DNA from: Oscillospiraceae bacterium
GTDB taxonomy: Bacteria > Bacillota > Clostridia > Oscillospirales > Ruminococcaceae
Direction of reading: 5' to 3'
Length of the DNA: 23,704 nucleotides
Assembly: GCA_016295145.1 (NCBI GenBank)
Contig: JAEDLR010000029.1
Span: forward strand, 1 to 23,704
Within the stretch, counting starts at the first letter, position 1; each line of letters begins with the position of its first letter. The notes under the pieces are model-generated. The model saw only the letters and a program-made list of their open reading frames with translations, searched no databases and was not told the DNA's origin. This document shows, one piece after another, positions 1 through 7,941 of this stretch. Both the position numbers and the translations under genes were made by a program.

Positions 1-179
1 GCATGACACTGAAAGACTTACAGATCAACGGTAAAGATATTATTGCCATGGGCGCCAACGAAGGTCAGATCATCGGTGCGTGCCTCAATGCGGTTATGAA
101 TGATGTGTTGGAGGAGCATCTGCCCAATGAACGGAATGCACTGCTGACGGCAGCAAAGCAATATTTACAGCAGATGTGA
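1..179 (+). CDS. cca: CCA tRNA nucleotidyltransferase, C-terminal end (partial)
   Basis: Only the last 58 codons are present, read in the frame beginning at base 3 and ending at TGA 177-179; the start lies outside the window. The visible protein contains a LQINGKDIIAMGA segment followed by GQIIGACLNAVM and a LPNERNALL motif. This is the typical C-terminal tail of bacterial class II CCA-adding enzymes and related poly(A) polymerase-family proteins. Such enzymes repair or add the 3' CCA of tRNAs in the cytoplasm. The catalytic head domain is not visible, so a close paralogue cannot be excluded. No clear terminator follows; the ara promoter starts about 55 bases downstream. Confidence 0.72.
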   Translation, partial: MTLKDLQINGKDIIAMGANEGQIIGACLNAVMNDVLEEHLPNERNALLTAAKQYLQQM

Positions 180-233
180 GCATGACCAATTCTGATATTA
201 TTATGCTGCATTCTGTTAGATTCAAAAAACTGC

Positions 234-262
234 TTGCAATCCTGCGGCGAATCCGCTATACT
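234..262 (+). promoter_or_regulatory. Promoter of the araABD operon
   Basis: A -35 box TTGCAA (234-239) and a -10 box TATACT (257-262) are separated by exactly 17 bases, which fits a housekeeping sigma-A promoter. Part of the spacer is a small inverted repeat, GCGG (244-247) and CCGC (253-256) around five bases, which might be an operator. I did not see an AraR-type palindrome. Confidence 0.7.
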
Positions 263-297
263 GAAAGCACAACACCAACCATCGGAGGTACATAATC

Positions 298-1764
298 ATG
301 AAAACCTTGTATTTTATCACAGGCAGCCAAGACCTGTATGGTGAGGAAACGCTCGCACAGGCACAGAAAGACGGCAACGAAATGGCAGCGTTTCTCAACA
401 ATGCGCTCAGCGGTATGGTGGCAGTCAAAACCACGCCAATCGTGCGCTGCGCGGATGAAGCGGTGGACATCTGTACACAAGCCACTGCCGATAGAGAATG
501 CGTTGGCGTGATTTTGTGGATGCATACTTTTTCTCCCGCCAAAATGTGGATCCGTGCATTGCAGGCATTGCAAAAGCCCATGGTGCACCTTCACACGCAG
601 TACAATGAGAAACTCCCCTATGATACCATTGACATGGACTTTATGAATCTGAACCAGTCTGCCCACGGTGATAGAGAATTCGGTTTCATCTGCACACGCC
701 TTGGCATCGCCAGAGAAGTGATTGCGGGCTACTATCGCAACGAGAATGTCATTGCGCAGTTGCGCCGTTTTGCCGAGGCTGCACTGGCTGTGGATTACAG
801 CAAGCATCTGCGTGTGGCAATGTTTGGCAACAATATGCGCGATGTCGCCGTGACCGATGGCGACCGCGTAGAAAGCGAGATCCGTTTTGGCTGGAACGTC
901 AACTACTACGGCATTGGTGACCTGACCGAACTGATCGCTGCCGTCACCGAATCCGAAACAGATACAAAAATGGCCGAATATGCTGAAAGATATACCATCG
1001 CAACCGATGACATTGCGGCGGTCAGAGAACAGGCAGAATATGAGGTCGCACTGGAAAAATTCCTGACAAGAGAGCATATCGGTGCATTTACGGATACGTT
1101 CCAAGATCTGCACGGCCTGCGACAGTTGCCGGGCATCTCGGTGCAGAATCTGATGGCAAAGGGCGTTGGCTTTGGACCCGAAGGCGATTACAAAACTGCT
1201 GCGCTGGGTGCTGTACTCAGCCAGATGGCAAAGCATCGCGGCGGTGCAACCGGCTTTATGGAGGACTACACCTATGATCTGACCGCAGGCAGCGAGCTGG
1301 AATTGGCTGCACATATGCTGGAGGTATCCCCTGTATTCGCCGCAAACAAGCCTTTGATCCAGGTGCATCCGCTTGGCATTGGCGGAAAAGAAGCACCTGC
1401 CCGTCTGGTATTTGACGGCGTTGCAGGCGATGGCATTGCAGTTTCTCTGGTGGATTTGGGCGACCGTTTCCGTCTGGTATGCGCGAAGATTCAACTGGTA
1501 GCGCAACCTGCACCAATGCCCAATCTGCCTGTGGCACGCCTGATGTGGAAGCTGATTCCTGATTTTGCTACAGGCACTGCTGCATGGATCTATGCAGGAG
1601 GTGCGCATCATGCAGTAGTATCTACTGCATTGGGTGTGGAGGATATCCGTTTGTTTGCAAAGCTAACGGACACGGAACTGGTGGTCATTGATGAATCCAC
1701 CACATTGCACACCTTTGAGCAGCAGCTTGCATTACTCGACCTGACCGCGAAACTGAAAGGATAA
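298..1764 (+). CDS. araA: L-arabinose isomerase
   Basis: The 488-residue protein matches the full length of bacterial L-arabinose isomerases (about 500 residues). The enzyme interconverts L-arabinose and L-ribulose in the cytoplasm using Mn2+. The N-terminus FITGSQDLYGEETL is the family signature. Metal and catalytic residues are identifiable by family pattern: E295 in GPEGDYKTAAL, E322 in FMEDYTYDL, H339 in LAAHMLEVSP and the pair H437-H438 in AGGAHHAV. The ATG at 298 has a GGAGG ribosome site at 284-288, 9 bases upstream. It is the first gene of araA-araB-araD; araB follows after 5 bases. The protein appears intact. Confidence 0.96.
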   Translation: MKTLYFITGSQDLYGEETLAQAQKDGNEMAAFLNNALSGMVAVKTTPIVRCADEAVDICTQATADRECVGVILWMHTFSPAKMWIRALQALQKPMVHLHTQYNEKLPYDTIDMDFMNLNQSAHGDREFGFICTRLGIAREVIAGYYRNENVIAQLRRFAEAALAVDYSKHLRVAMFGNNMRDVAVTDGDRVESEIRFGWNVNYYGIGDLTELIAAVTESETDTKMAEYAERYTIATDDIAAVREQAEYEVALEKFLTREHIGAFTDTFQDLHGLRQLPGISVQNLMAKGVGFGPEGDYKTAALGAVLSQMAKHRGGATGFMEDYTYDLTAGSELELAAHMLEVSPVFAANKPLIQVHPLGIGGKEAPARLVFDGVAGDGIAVSLVDLGDRFRLVCAKIQLVAQPAPMPNLPVARLMWKLIPDFATGTAAWIYAGGAHHAVVSTALGVEDIRLFAKLTDTELVVIDESTTLHTFEQQLALLDLTAKLKG

Positions 1765-1769
1765 GCGTC

Positions 1770-3362
1770 ATGGATAAAAAGCTTGCCATTGTGCAGGGAA
1801 AAACCTTTCTCGGCATAGAACTTGGCTCGACCCGTATCAAGGCAGTGCTGATCGGTGAGGATTTTACCGTGCTTGCCAAAGGTTCCCACTGTTGGGAAAA
1901 CAAACTGGAAAACGGCTACTGGACATACGCACTGGATGATATCCACAAGGGGCTGAAGGCTTGCTATACCGATTTGTGCAATGATATCCGGAAGCGATAC
2001 GACAAACAGCTCACAACCATTGGGGCAATGGGTATTTCCGCCATGATGCACGGGTATCTGGCATTTGATGCAAATGATATCCTGTTGACACCGTTTCGAA
2101 CATGGCGCAACACCACCACTGCCGAAGCTGCTGCAAAGCTGACGGATGCACTGCATTTCAATATCCCGCAGCGTTGGAGCATTGCCCATCTGTATCAGGC
2201 GGTACTGAACAAGGAAGCACACATTCCGCAAATTGCCCATGTAACCACCCTTGCAGGCTATATTCACTATCTGTTGACAGGACGCCGCGTAGTGGGCATC
2301 GGCGAGGCATCGGGCATCTTCCCTGTCGATCAATGCGGCTATCGTGCCGATCTTGCCGCCATTGCCGACCGGATGCTCGCGGAAGCTGGATTTCATTTAT
2401 CGTTGATGGAGGTCTTTCCGCAAGTACAGGCTGCTGGAGAACAAGCCGGTGTACTGACCGCTGAGGGTGCTGCTTTTCTCGATGAAAGCGGCTGCTTACA
2501 GGCAGGCGTACCGTTTTGTCCCCCTGAAGGGGATGCCGGCACCGGTATGGTTGCGTCCAATGCAGTCACTGCTGGCAGCGGAAACATCTCTTGCGGTACA
2601 TCTGTGTTTGCAATGCCCGTGCTGTATCAGCCGCTGAAAGGCGTTTACCCCGAAATTGACATTGTAGCAACCCCTGACGGCACCCCCGTTGCAATGGTTC
2701 ACTGCAACAACGGCTGCTCGGAATTGGATGCTTTTGTGCGTATGTTCGCAGATTTCTCCGCACTGACGGGACATCCCGTATCCATGGATACTGCTTACGA
2801 AACGCTGTACCGTCATGCAATGGAACATGGCAATCCCGACGCAGATGGCATCACAGCATACAATTTTCTCTCGGCTGAACCGGTTGCAGGTATCGAAAAC
2901 GGCAGCCCTGCATACTATCATCTGCCGCAAAGTCATATGCTGCTGGGAGACTTTATGCGCGCGCAGTTGATGTCTGTTTTTGCTGCACTGCGTATGGGCT
3001 TGCAAAAACTGCTCGAAAATGAAAATATCAAACTGGATGCCATTACTGCCCACGGCGGATTGTTCACAGTACGCGGTACCGCCCAGCAAATTCTTGCTGA
3101 TGCGCTAGGAACCACTGTATCGGTACACAAAACCGCCTCGGAGGGCGGCCCCTGGGGTATGGCTCTGCTTGCGGCATATATGCTCTGCGGTGAGGGAAAA
3201 TCTCTGCCAAAATGGTTGCAGACAGCGGTATTTGCCGATACGCCCTGCATCACAGCAACACCCACGGAAAGGGGCATGACAGGATATCAAACATATATGC
3301 AACGTTACGAAGCAGGTCTGACTGCAATACGCTGCCTGAACGGAGGCGATACCCTTGCTTGA
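1770..3362 (+). CDS. araB: L-ribulokinase (FGGY family)
   Basis: The 530-residue sugar kinase should phosphorylate L-ribulose to L-ribulose 5-phosphate with ATP. The N-terminal phosphate motif FLGIELGSTRIKAV (about residues 13-26) and the C-terminal ITAHGGLF and ASEGGPWGMALLAAY segments are the FGGY-family ATP-binding and hinge elements. The sequence is of the Firmicutes/Bacteroidetes ribulokinase style, not the E. coli AraB style, so the substrate is inferred mainly from its place between araA and araD. A close relative such as a xylulokinase is the alternative. The ATG at 1770 is preceded by GAAAGGA (1755-1761). The 3' end overlaps the araD start by 8 bases, which suggests translational coupling. 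Confidence 0.9.
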   Translation: MDKKLAIVQGKTFLGIELGSTRIKAVLIGEDFTVLAKGSHCWENKLENGYWTYALDDIHKGLKACYTDLCNDIRKRYDKQLTTIGAMGISAMMHGYLAFDANDILLTPFRTWRNTTTAEAAAKLTDALHFNIPQRWSIAHLYQAVLNKEAHIPQIAHVTTLAGYIHYLLTGRRVVGIGEASGIFPVDQCGYRADLAAIADRMLAEAGFHLSLMEVFPQVQAAGEQAGVLTAEGAAFLDESGCLQAGVPFCPPEGDAGTGMVASNAVTAGSGNISCGTSVFAMPVLYQPLKGVYPEIDIVATPDGTPVAMVHCNNGCSELDAFVRMFADFSALTGHPVSMDTAYETLYRHAMEHGNPDADGITAYNFLSAEPVAGIENGSPAYYHLPQSHMLLGDFMRAQLMSVFAALRMGLQKLLENENIKLDAITAHGGLFTVRGTAQQILADALGTTVSVHKTASEGGPWGMALLAAYMLCGEGKSLPKWLQTAVFADTPCITATPTERGMTGYQTYMQRYEAGLTAIRCLNGGDTLA

Positions 3363-4047
3363 ACAACTCAAAGAATCGGTATGCAAAGCAAATCTAATGC
3401 TACCGAAATACAATCTGGTGACTTTTACCTGGGGCAATGTTTCCGCCATTGACCGTGGAAGCGGTCTGATGGTGATAAAGCCCTCGGGTGTGGAATACGA
3501 CCATATGCAGCCTGAAGATATGGTTGTGGTATCTCTGGCGGATGGCAGTGTCGTCGAGGGCAAATACCGACCCTCAAGTGATACGCCAACCCATCTTGCA
3601 TTGTACCGCGCTTTTTCCGATATCGGCGGCGTTGTGCATACCCACAGCCGCTGGGCGACCTCTTTTGCACAGGCAGGAATGGGTCTGCAAGCCATGGGCA
3701 CAACCCACGCAGACTATTTCTACGGTGAGATCCCCTGCACACGGGATATGACTGTCGAGGAGATCAGCGACGCATACGAACACGAAACCGGTACCGTCAT
3801 CATTGAGGCATTTGCCGATAAAGACCCCAATGCCATTCCTGCGGTACTGGTTAAGAATCACGGGCCTTTTGCATGGGGCAAAGATGCCGATGATGCGGTA
3901 TATCATGCGGTGGTGCTGGAAGAGATCGCATTTATGAACTACCACGCAAAAATGCTCGCCCCCGATTGCAGCACGATGCAGCAGGCTCTACTGGACAAGC
4001 ATTATTTGCGCAAACATGGTGCAAACGCCTATTACGGACAAAAATAA
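3355..4047 (+). CDS. araD: L-ribulose-5-phosphate 4-epimerase
   Basis: The 230-residue class II aldolase-fold enzyme converts L-ribulose 5-phosphate to D-xylulose 5-phosphate, feeding the pentose phosphate pathway. Zinc ligands are visible as H95 and H97 in VVHTHSRWA and H169 in VKNHGPFAWG; D76 is in SSDTPTH. Length equals the family norm (about 231). The start is a TTG at 3355, chosen because a CGGAGG site (3341-3346) sits 8 bases upstream and the N-terminus MLEQLKESV then aligns with the family. It overlaps the end of araB by 8 bases. A strong terminator begins 5 bases after the stop codon, so this is the last gene of the operon. Confidence 0.95.
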   Translation: MLEQLKESVCKANLMLPKYNLVTFTWGNVSAIDRGSGLMVIKPSGVEYDHMQPEDMVVVSLADGSVVEGKYRPSSDTPTHLALYRAFSDIGGVVHTHSRWATSFAQAGMGLQAMGTTHADYFYGEIPCTRDMTVEEISDAYEHETGTVIIEAFADKDPNAIPAVLVKNHGPFAWGKDADDAVYHAVVLEEIAFMNYHAKMLAPDCSTMQQALLDKHYLRKHGANAYYGQK

Positions 4048-4051
4048 CATC

Positions 4052-4086
4052 AACCGTGCAGATGAAAACCTGCACGGTTTTGTTTT
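4052..4086 (+). terminator. Rho-independent terminator of araABD
   Basis: A perfect 10-bp inverted repeat, AACCGTGCAG (4052-4061) and CTGCACGGTT (4070-4079), encloses an 8-base loop and runs into TTTTGTTTT. It lies directly after the araD stop codon. Confidence 0.92.
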
Positions 4087-4087
4087 G

Positions 4088-4750
4088 CTATTTTGCTGCC
4101 AGACGGTAACTTTCATTCACCAGTGAAACCAGCACACTATTTTCCACAGTACCGTCAAGGGGAATTGAGATCCAGCTTTTTTTGTTCATATGCCAACCGG
4201 GGAAGATACCGTTTTGCTGTAGCAATTCTGCCATGTGTTCCGGCTGGGTATGCAGATTGACAATCTCCGCTACCCCATCGGAATCCAGACCTACCTTGCG
4301 CCCCGAAACCGTCAGCAATATACCGTACCATTTCTGCGAATCGGCTCTGCGCCATACGGCATTGGTCGGGGTGGATTTCCATAGAAACTCCAGTGAATCG
4401 CCGTAGGTTGCAGTGATATAATCAATCAGTTGCAGGGTTTGCGGCTGATGATACACCGAGGGCACAAAGCACTGATTTGCGATCTCTGCAAGCACTGCCG
4501 AAATTGCCTTTCGCACCGCTCCGACAAACACGCCTTCTGCATCGGTGCGGTAAAGAATATACTCCTCGCCGCTGTCAATTTCCTGCAATGTCGTATCCAC
4601 TTTGTCAGGCTGCGTGATGCGAACTGTCAGCAGAAAGCTGCCGTCCATGATCTCTGTGCGGTAGCGGAAACAGTCACTCTCCGCAACAAATCCGTAGGAA
4701 AGCAACCGCTGGGGCTGTATTTTTTTCTGCAAGAATAATTCTTCAAACAT
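4088..4750 (-). CDS. MmcQ/YjbR family protein
   Basis: The 220-residue protein has a C-terminal MmcQ/YjbR-like domain (about residues 105-220). This is recognised from the LIDYITATYGDSLEFLWKSTP and KWYGILLTVSGRK segments and the closing KKSWISIPLDGTVENSVLVSLVNESYRLA. Family members adopt a CyaY-like fold and are often annotated as DNA-binding, but their role is unproven. The N-terminal half carries the extension seen in longer members. The start at 4750 is preferred over a longer frame reaching 4825: GGAG lies 8 bases upstream, and the consensus promoter at 4782-4810 lies inside the longer frame. The gene converges on the ara operon and is monocistronic. Function is not predictable from the sequence. 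Confidence 0.82.
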   Translation of the reverse strand: MFEELFLQKKIQPQRLLSYGFVAESDCFRYRTEIMDGSFLLTVRITQPDKVDTTLQEIDSGEEYILYRTDAEGVFVGAVRKAISAVLAEIANQCFVPSVYHQPQTLQLIDYITATYGDSLEFLWKSTPTNAVWRRADSQKWYGILLTVSGRKVGLDSDGVAEIVNLHTQPEHMAELLQQNGIFPGWHMNKKSWISIPLDGTVENSVLVSLVNESYRLAAK

Positions 4751-4781
4751 AGGGCATTCTCCGTGCGTGCGTTTTACCGAT

Positions 4782-4810
4782 ATTATAGCAGGATTTGCCG
4801 CGACTGTCAA
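4782..4810 (-). promoter_or_regulatory. Consensus promoter of the MmcQ/YjbR gene
   Basis: On the minus strand TTGACA (4810-4805) and TATAAT (4787-4782) are separated by 17 bases, both perfect consensus. It sits about 30 bases upstream of the start codon and directly after the terminator hairpin of the GH10 gene. It decides the start codon at 4750. Confidence 0.88.
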
Positions 4811-4817
4811 TGGCATG

Positions 4818-4857
4818 AAAAGCACAAAGCCACCTCTGCGAAAGAGATGGCTTTGTG
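4818..4857 (-). terminator. Terminator of the GH10 xylanase gene
   Basis: A 15-bp inverted repeat pairs 4843-4857 with 4823-4837 around a five-base loop, with one position forming G-U in the minus-strand RNA. It is followed on the minus strand by CTTTT. It begins 5 bases after the xylanase stop codon. The U-run is short, but stem length and position support termination. Confidence 0.78.
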
Positions 4858-4861
4858 AGGA

Positions 4862-6742
4862 TTAATCCAGTGCAGCAAGACGCATGAGCATTGCTGCGGC
4901 ATCATCGCCGTCAGGCACACCATTCTGGTCAAAGTCTGCATTGGCAAGACCGGTATCCGTGATTGTAATGCTGTTATCTTCAGCGAGAAAACGATTCAGC
5001 AAAATGATATCGCTTACCTTGAACATACCGTCGCAGTTAACATCGCCCAGCAATGTATATGCGCCACCGGTACTGGTGAGGACGATAGTTGTTTCGGTGG
5101 TGAGCGTCGTAGTGGTAGTTGTAGTCGTTGTGGTGATATCAGGCATTTCCAATCCATCCACAATGGCATCGTATGCAGGCTTTGCCTGGAATGATGCATC
5201 AAACAGCAGCGGAAGTTTTTCAGCTCTCCAGCTCTGGTCATCTGTCACGCCCCAGAACACAACCGCGGAAATGCTGTCGGAATACTTCACCAGAACATCC
5301 ATGATATCGCTGTAATACTGTGCCTGCGTTGTCAAACCTGCTTCACTGGTATCGGAAGTAGTCACATCCAATTCAGTGATCTGCACCTCCAGACCCGTTG
5401 CAGCAAATGCAGCAATTGCCTTTTCATATGCGGAAGTGCTGGGGAATGATACATCCAGATGGGACTGGCAGCCAATGCCGTCAATCAGACCTTTTGCAGC
5501 AAGATCTGTTGCCATATCAACAATGGCTTGGGTCTTTTGCGGCATATACTCATTGTAATCATTGTAGAACAGCTTGGTACCCTCGGGCGCATACTTTCTT
5601 GCGTAAGTAAATGCAGGCTCAATGAAGGAATTATCACCGAACACTTTCACCCATGCGGAATTGCCCGAACCGGAAGAACCCTGCTCGCCGGGATTTCGAG
5701 GGTTACCGTCATCCTGCCATGCCTCGTTCACCACATCCCATGCATAGATATTCACAGTGGGATATTCCGCTTCCAGTGCTGCAAAGACATTCTTGATGTA
5801 ATTCTCCATACGAAGAAGCATCACCTCTCGGCTGACAAAATCGCCATCGTCTGCATAGTTCTCCTTGAAGAACCAGTCGGGCGTCTGGCTGTGCCATACC
5901 AGCGTATGACCACGCACGGGAAGATTGTGATCGCGGCAATAGTTCAGCAGGCTGCGTGCTGCGGACAAAGTCACCTGCGGATTGGTATCATTGCCTTCTG
6001 CTGCCATTGCCTGGCAAGCAGCCTTGTTCAAAACAAAATCGGGCTTCAGCTCGTTGCCGAAAGTGATGCTGTCATCAAAATGCTTTTCCACCAGAGCCAT
6101 AAAAGAGGGCGACGAGAGATTCGATGCCATAATCGCAGTACCGATATTGAAATATGGAGAGTACAGATCAGACAGCGAGGGGATATCCTCCTGAATGGGG
6201 ATCACAGGTGCAGGTGCAAGGACAAAATCGTCAATGTACATCTTGCAAGTGGCATCGGAACACTCAAAATAGAGGTATACATTAGTCTGGTCAGCCGAGA
6301 AACTGAACTTGACCTCCGAAAACTCGTTCCAAGCATCGCCCTGAAAAGACTTCAGGTTACTGTACTGACGGATGCCATCGGCATCAGTGTACTCCATGCT
6401 CAGGCTGAAAGTGCTGTACCACTCACTTTTACCCCATGCACTGACCACGTACTCCACACCCGGCTCACAGATGTCGTCCAGCAGTAGTTGCGGGCCGTTC
6501 CATGATTTCTCTCTGCCGCTGACACACATCGCAGCATCGCCACCATGTACCTGCTCGGTAGATGATTCAATGACTTCTATGCCGCCTCTGCCGGTAAACA
6601 CGATCTCCTCGCCTGCTTCAAAGCCGGTAGCATAGATCACATCATCGGCTGCCGATGAGGAAATGACCGTAGGGAACGAAACGACCCCCATTGCCGCTGC
6701 GGTCAGTGCGGCAAGGAGCTTACGGTTACAGGATATGCGCAT
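4862..6742 (-). CDS. Secreted endo-1,4-beta-xylanase: CBM22-GH10-dockerin
   Basis: The 626-residue exported enzyme would cleave internal xylan bonds. Order of parts: signal peptide (about 1-32: basic start, hydrophobic core, cut near SSSAADD); CBM22-like module (about 35-176, with GREKSWNGPQLLL); GH10 barrel (about 186-530); Thr-rich linker (about 536-558); type I dockerin (about 564-626) with two Ca-binding repeats starting GDVNCDGMFKVSD and ADFDQNGVPDGDD. GH10 motifs are GHTLVWHSQTPDWF, the acid/base E340 in WDVVNEAW and the nucleophile E457 in VQITELDV. The dockerin predicts docking to a scaffoldin cohesin, i.e. a cellulosome component. The start has GAGGAGG (6757-6751) 8 bases upstream. 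The gene has its own promoter and terminator, next to arabinose catabolism genes. Confidence 0.95.
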   Translation of the reverse strand: MRISCNRKLLAALTAAAMGVVSFPTVISSSAADDVIYATGFEAGEEIVFTGRGGIEVIESSTEQVHGGDAAMCVSGREKSWNGPQLLLDDICEPGVEYVVSAWGKSEWYSTFSLSMEYTDADGIRQYSNLKSFQGDAWNEFSEVKFSFSADQTNVYLYFECSDATCKMYIDDFVLAPAPVIPIQEDIPSLSDLYSPYFNIGTAIMASNLSSPSFMALVEKHFDDSITFGNELKPDFVLNKAACQAMAAEGNDTNPQVTLSAARSLLNYCRDHNLPVRGHTLVWHSQTPDWFFKENYADDGDFVSREVMLLRMENYIKNVFAALEAEYPTVNIYAWDVVNEAWQDDGNPRNPGEQGSSGSGNSAWVKVFGDNSFIEPAFTYARKYAPEGTKLFYNDYNEYMPQKTQAIVDMATDLAAKGLIDGIGCQSHLDVSFPSTSAYEKAIAAFAATGLEVQITELDVTTSDTSEAGLTTQAQYYSDIMDVLVKYSDSISAVVFWGVTDDQSWRAEKLPLLFDASFQAKPAYDAIVDGLEMPDITTTTTTTTTTLTTETTIVLTSTGGAYTLLGDVNCDGMFKVSDIILLNRFLAEDNSITITDTGLANADFDQNGVPDGDDAAAMLMRLAALD

Positions 6743-6766
6743 AAAAAAGCCTCCTCTTTCAAATTA

Positions 6767-6802
6767 TGCTATAATTATAGCACAATTTGTCAGGGATGTC
6801 AA
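6767..6802 (-). promoter_or_regulatory. Promoter of the GH10 gene, with a palindromic -10 region
   Basis: On the minus strand TTGACA (6802-6797) and TATAAT (6779-6774) are 17 bases apart, both perfect consensus. The -10 box lies inside a perfect 16-base palindrome, TGCTATAATTATAGCA (6767-6782). That palindrome could serve as a repressor or activator half-site, or also present a -10 on the opposite strand. Confidence 0.85.
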
Positions 6803-6831
6803 CATTTTCTAAAATAATACATATAGTATTC

Positions 6832-7545
6832 TCAGATGCCGAATCCGCCGTTGATGCCCAGCACCTGTGCCGTAATAAAGCCTGCATTTTTGCCGGCAAA
6901 AAAACAGACGGCATCTGCCACCTCCTCTGGGGTACCGATGCGTCCCACAGGCGTTTCCGCTGCAAGCTGTGCCATGGTTTCTGCATCATAGATACGGTTC
7001 ATGTCAGTATCAATCACGCCAGGCGCAACGCAGTTTACCGTAATGCCGGAAGGTGCGACCTCCTTGGCAAGGGCTTTGGTAAAGCCGATGATTGCGGCTT
7101 TGGTTGCCGAATAATGCACCTCGCAGGCAGCCCCCACCTCGCCCCACACAGAGGAAATGTTGATTATTCTGCCATAATGCTTTGCGATCATGGCAGGCAG
7201 CAGCCGCTTGGTGCAATGCATAGCACCCTCAATATTGACGGCAAACAGTCTCCGCGCATCCCCATCGGATACCGACTGATACAAGCCCTCCAATGCGATG
7301 CCTGCATTGTTCACTAAAATATCCACGCCGCCGTATGTGCGCAAAATCTCCTCTGCCATCCGATCAATTTCTGCAGTACTACCCATATCTGCAACATACA
7401 CTGCGCCACCGATCTCTGCTGCAAGCTGCTCCGCTCGTTCACGGTTGCGGCAGCAATGCGCCAAAACGGTATGACCTTGTGCTGCCAACTGCCGCGCAAT
7501 TGCCGCACCAATGCCTCTAGAAGCACCAGTCACCAATGCGATCAT
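6832..7545 (-). CDS. Short-chain dehydrogenase/reductase (FabG-like)
   Basis: The 237-residue NAD(P)-dependent oxidoreductase has a classical SDR fold. The cofactor motif TGASRGIG is at residues 6-13, NNAG at 79-82, the catalytic Ser in NISSVWG (S131/S132), Tyr145 and Lys149 in YSATK, and PGVIDTDM at 175-182. The best family fit is 3-oxoacyl-ACP reductase (FabG), which would serve fatty-acid elongation. It is not inside a visible fab operon, so the substrate is uncertain. The start MIALVTGASRG at 7545 is preferred over a longer frame to 7611, because AAAGGG lies 9 bases upstream and SDR proteins normally begin just before the Gly-rich loop. A divergent promoter pair separates it from the DUF896 gene. 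Confidence 0.88.
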   Translation of the reverse strand: MIALVTGASRGIGAAIARQLAAQGHTVLAHCCRNRERAEQLAAEIGGAVYVADMGSTAEIDRMAEEILRTYGGVDILVNNAGIALEGLYQSVSDGDARRLFAVNIEGAMHCTKRLLPAMIAKHYGRIINISSVWGEVGAACEVHYSATKAAIIGFTKALAKEVAPSGITVNCVAPGVIDTDMNRIYDAETMAQLAAETPVGRIGTPEEVADAVCFFAGKNAGFITAQVLGINGGFGI

Positions 7546-7595
7546 AAAAGTACGCCCTTTCTCTTGGGCAACCATCGCTTTGTGCGGTATTGCCC

Positions 7596-7624
7596 TTGCT
7601 TTTTCATCCAAAATATGCTATGAT
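7596..7624 (+). promoter_or_regulatory. Promoter of the DUF896 gene
   Basis: TTGCTT (7596-7601) and TATGAT (7619-7624) are 17 bases apart. It overlaps in space with the divergent promoter at 7628-7656, the two -10 boxes being only 3 bases apart. Confidence 0.62.
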
Positions 7625-7627
7625 TGT

Positions 7628-7656
7628 ATTATACCATGAGAAAGCAATCATTGCAA
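7628..7656 (-). promoter_or_regulatory. Promoter of the SDR gene
   Basis: On the minus strand TTGCAA (7656-7651) and TATAAT (7633-7628) are 17 bases apart. The -35 box lies within the 5' leader of the divergent DUF896 transcript. Confidence 0.72.
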
Positions 7657-7674
7657 GCAGAAAGGAATCCAATT

Positions 7675-7899
7675 ATGGAACAAAAACGCATCGACCGCAT
7701 CAATGAGCTGGCACGAAAGGCAAAAACGGTTGGTCTGACCGAAACAGAACGGCAGGAGCAGGCAACACTGCGCGAGGCATACCGCGCGGATTTCCGCAGA
7801 AGTTTGACCGGAATCCTCGACAACACCACCATTGTGGACGAACAGGGCAATGTGGTACGCCATGTTGGCGATGCTGTAAAGCACAAGCAATCCCAATAA
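7675..7899 (+). CDS. DUF896 (YnzC/UPF0291) small protein
   Basis: The 74-residue cytoplasmic protein begins MEQKRIDRINELARKAKTVG and continues with LTETERQEQATLREAYRADFRR, the signature of the small helical DUF896 family common in Firmicutes. The family has a helix-hairpin core. Its role is poorly defined, although the B. subtilis member YneB/YnzC group is linked to the SOS locus. The ATG at 7675 is chosen over an in-frame ATG at 7624, since AGAAAGGA (7659-7666) is 8 bases upstream and the family starts at this Met. It is convergent with sigF; a shared hairpin separates them. Confidence 0.88.
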   Translation: MEQKRIDRINELARKAKTVGLTETERQEQATLREAYRADFRRSLTGILDNTTIVDEQGNVVRHVGDAVKHKQSQ

Positions 7900-7911
7900 A
7901 CAGTAACAGGG

Positions 7912-7941
7912 AAAAGTCATACGCCACGCAGTATAACTTTT
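7912..7941. terminator. Possible bidirectional terminator between DUF896 and sigF
   Basis: AAAAGT (7912-7917) plus ATAC (7919-7922) pair with GTAT (7931-7934) plus ACTTTT (7936-7941), with one mismatch. The A and T runs are within the stem, so the hairpin can act in both directions between two convergent genes. It overlaps the sigF stop codon. Confidence 0.6.

Noticed and set aside
179..233. Terminator for the CCA-adding enzyme gene
   Set aside because: Only a four-base GCAT/ATGC repeat and no T-run were found.
261..274. Possible catabolite-repression (cre) site after the ara -10
   Set aside because: It begins TGAAAGC but lacks the central CG and the second half of the consensus.
256..1611. 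Long minus-strand open frame (451 codons) opposite araA
   Set aside because: It is the antisense shadow of a strongly conserved isomerase gene, with no ribosome site or family motifs.
4751..4825. Longer N-terminus for the MmcQ/YjbR protein
   Set aside because: The consensus promoter lies inside it, so these codons would not be transcribed in full; a good ribosome site precedes 4750.
5085..5140. Microsatellite-like repeat in the Thr linker of the xylanase
   Set aside because: The Thr codons are mixed and the repeat is imperfect; it is a normal linker.
5459..6487. 342-codon plus-strand frame opposite the GH10 gene
   Set aside because: Shadow of the GH10 coding sequence; His/Cys-rich, low-complexity translation without recognisable motifs.
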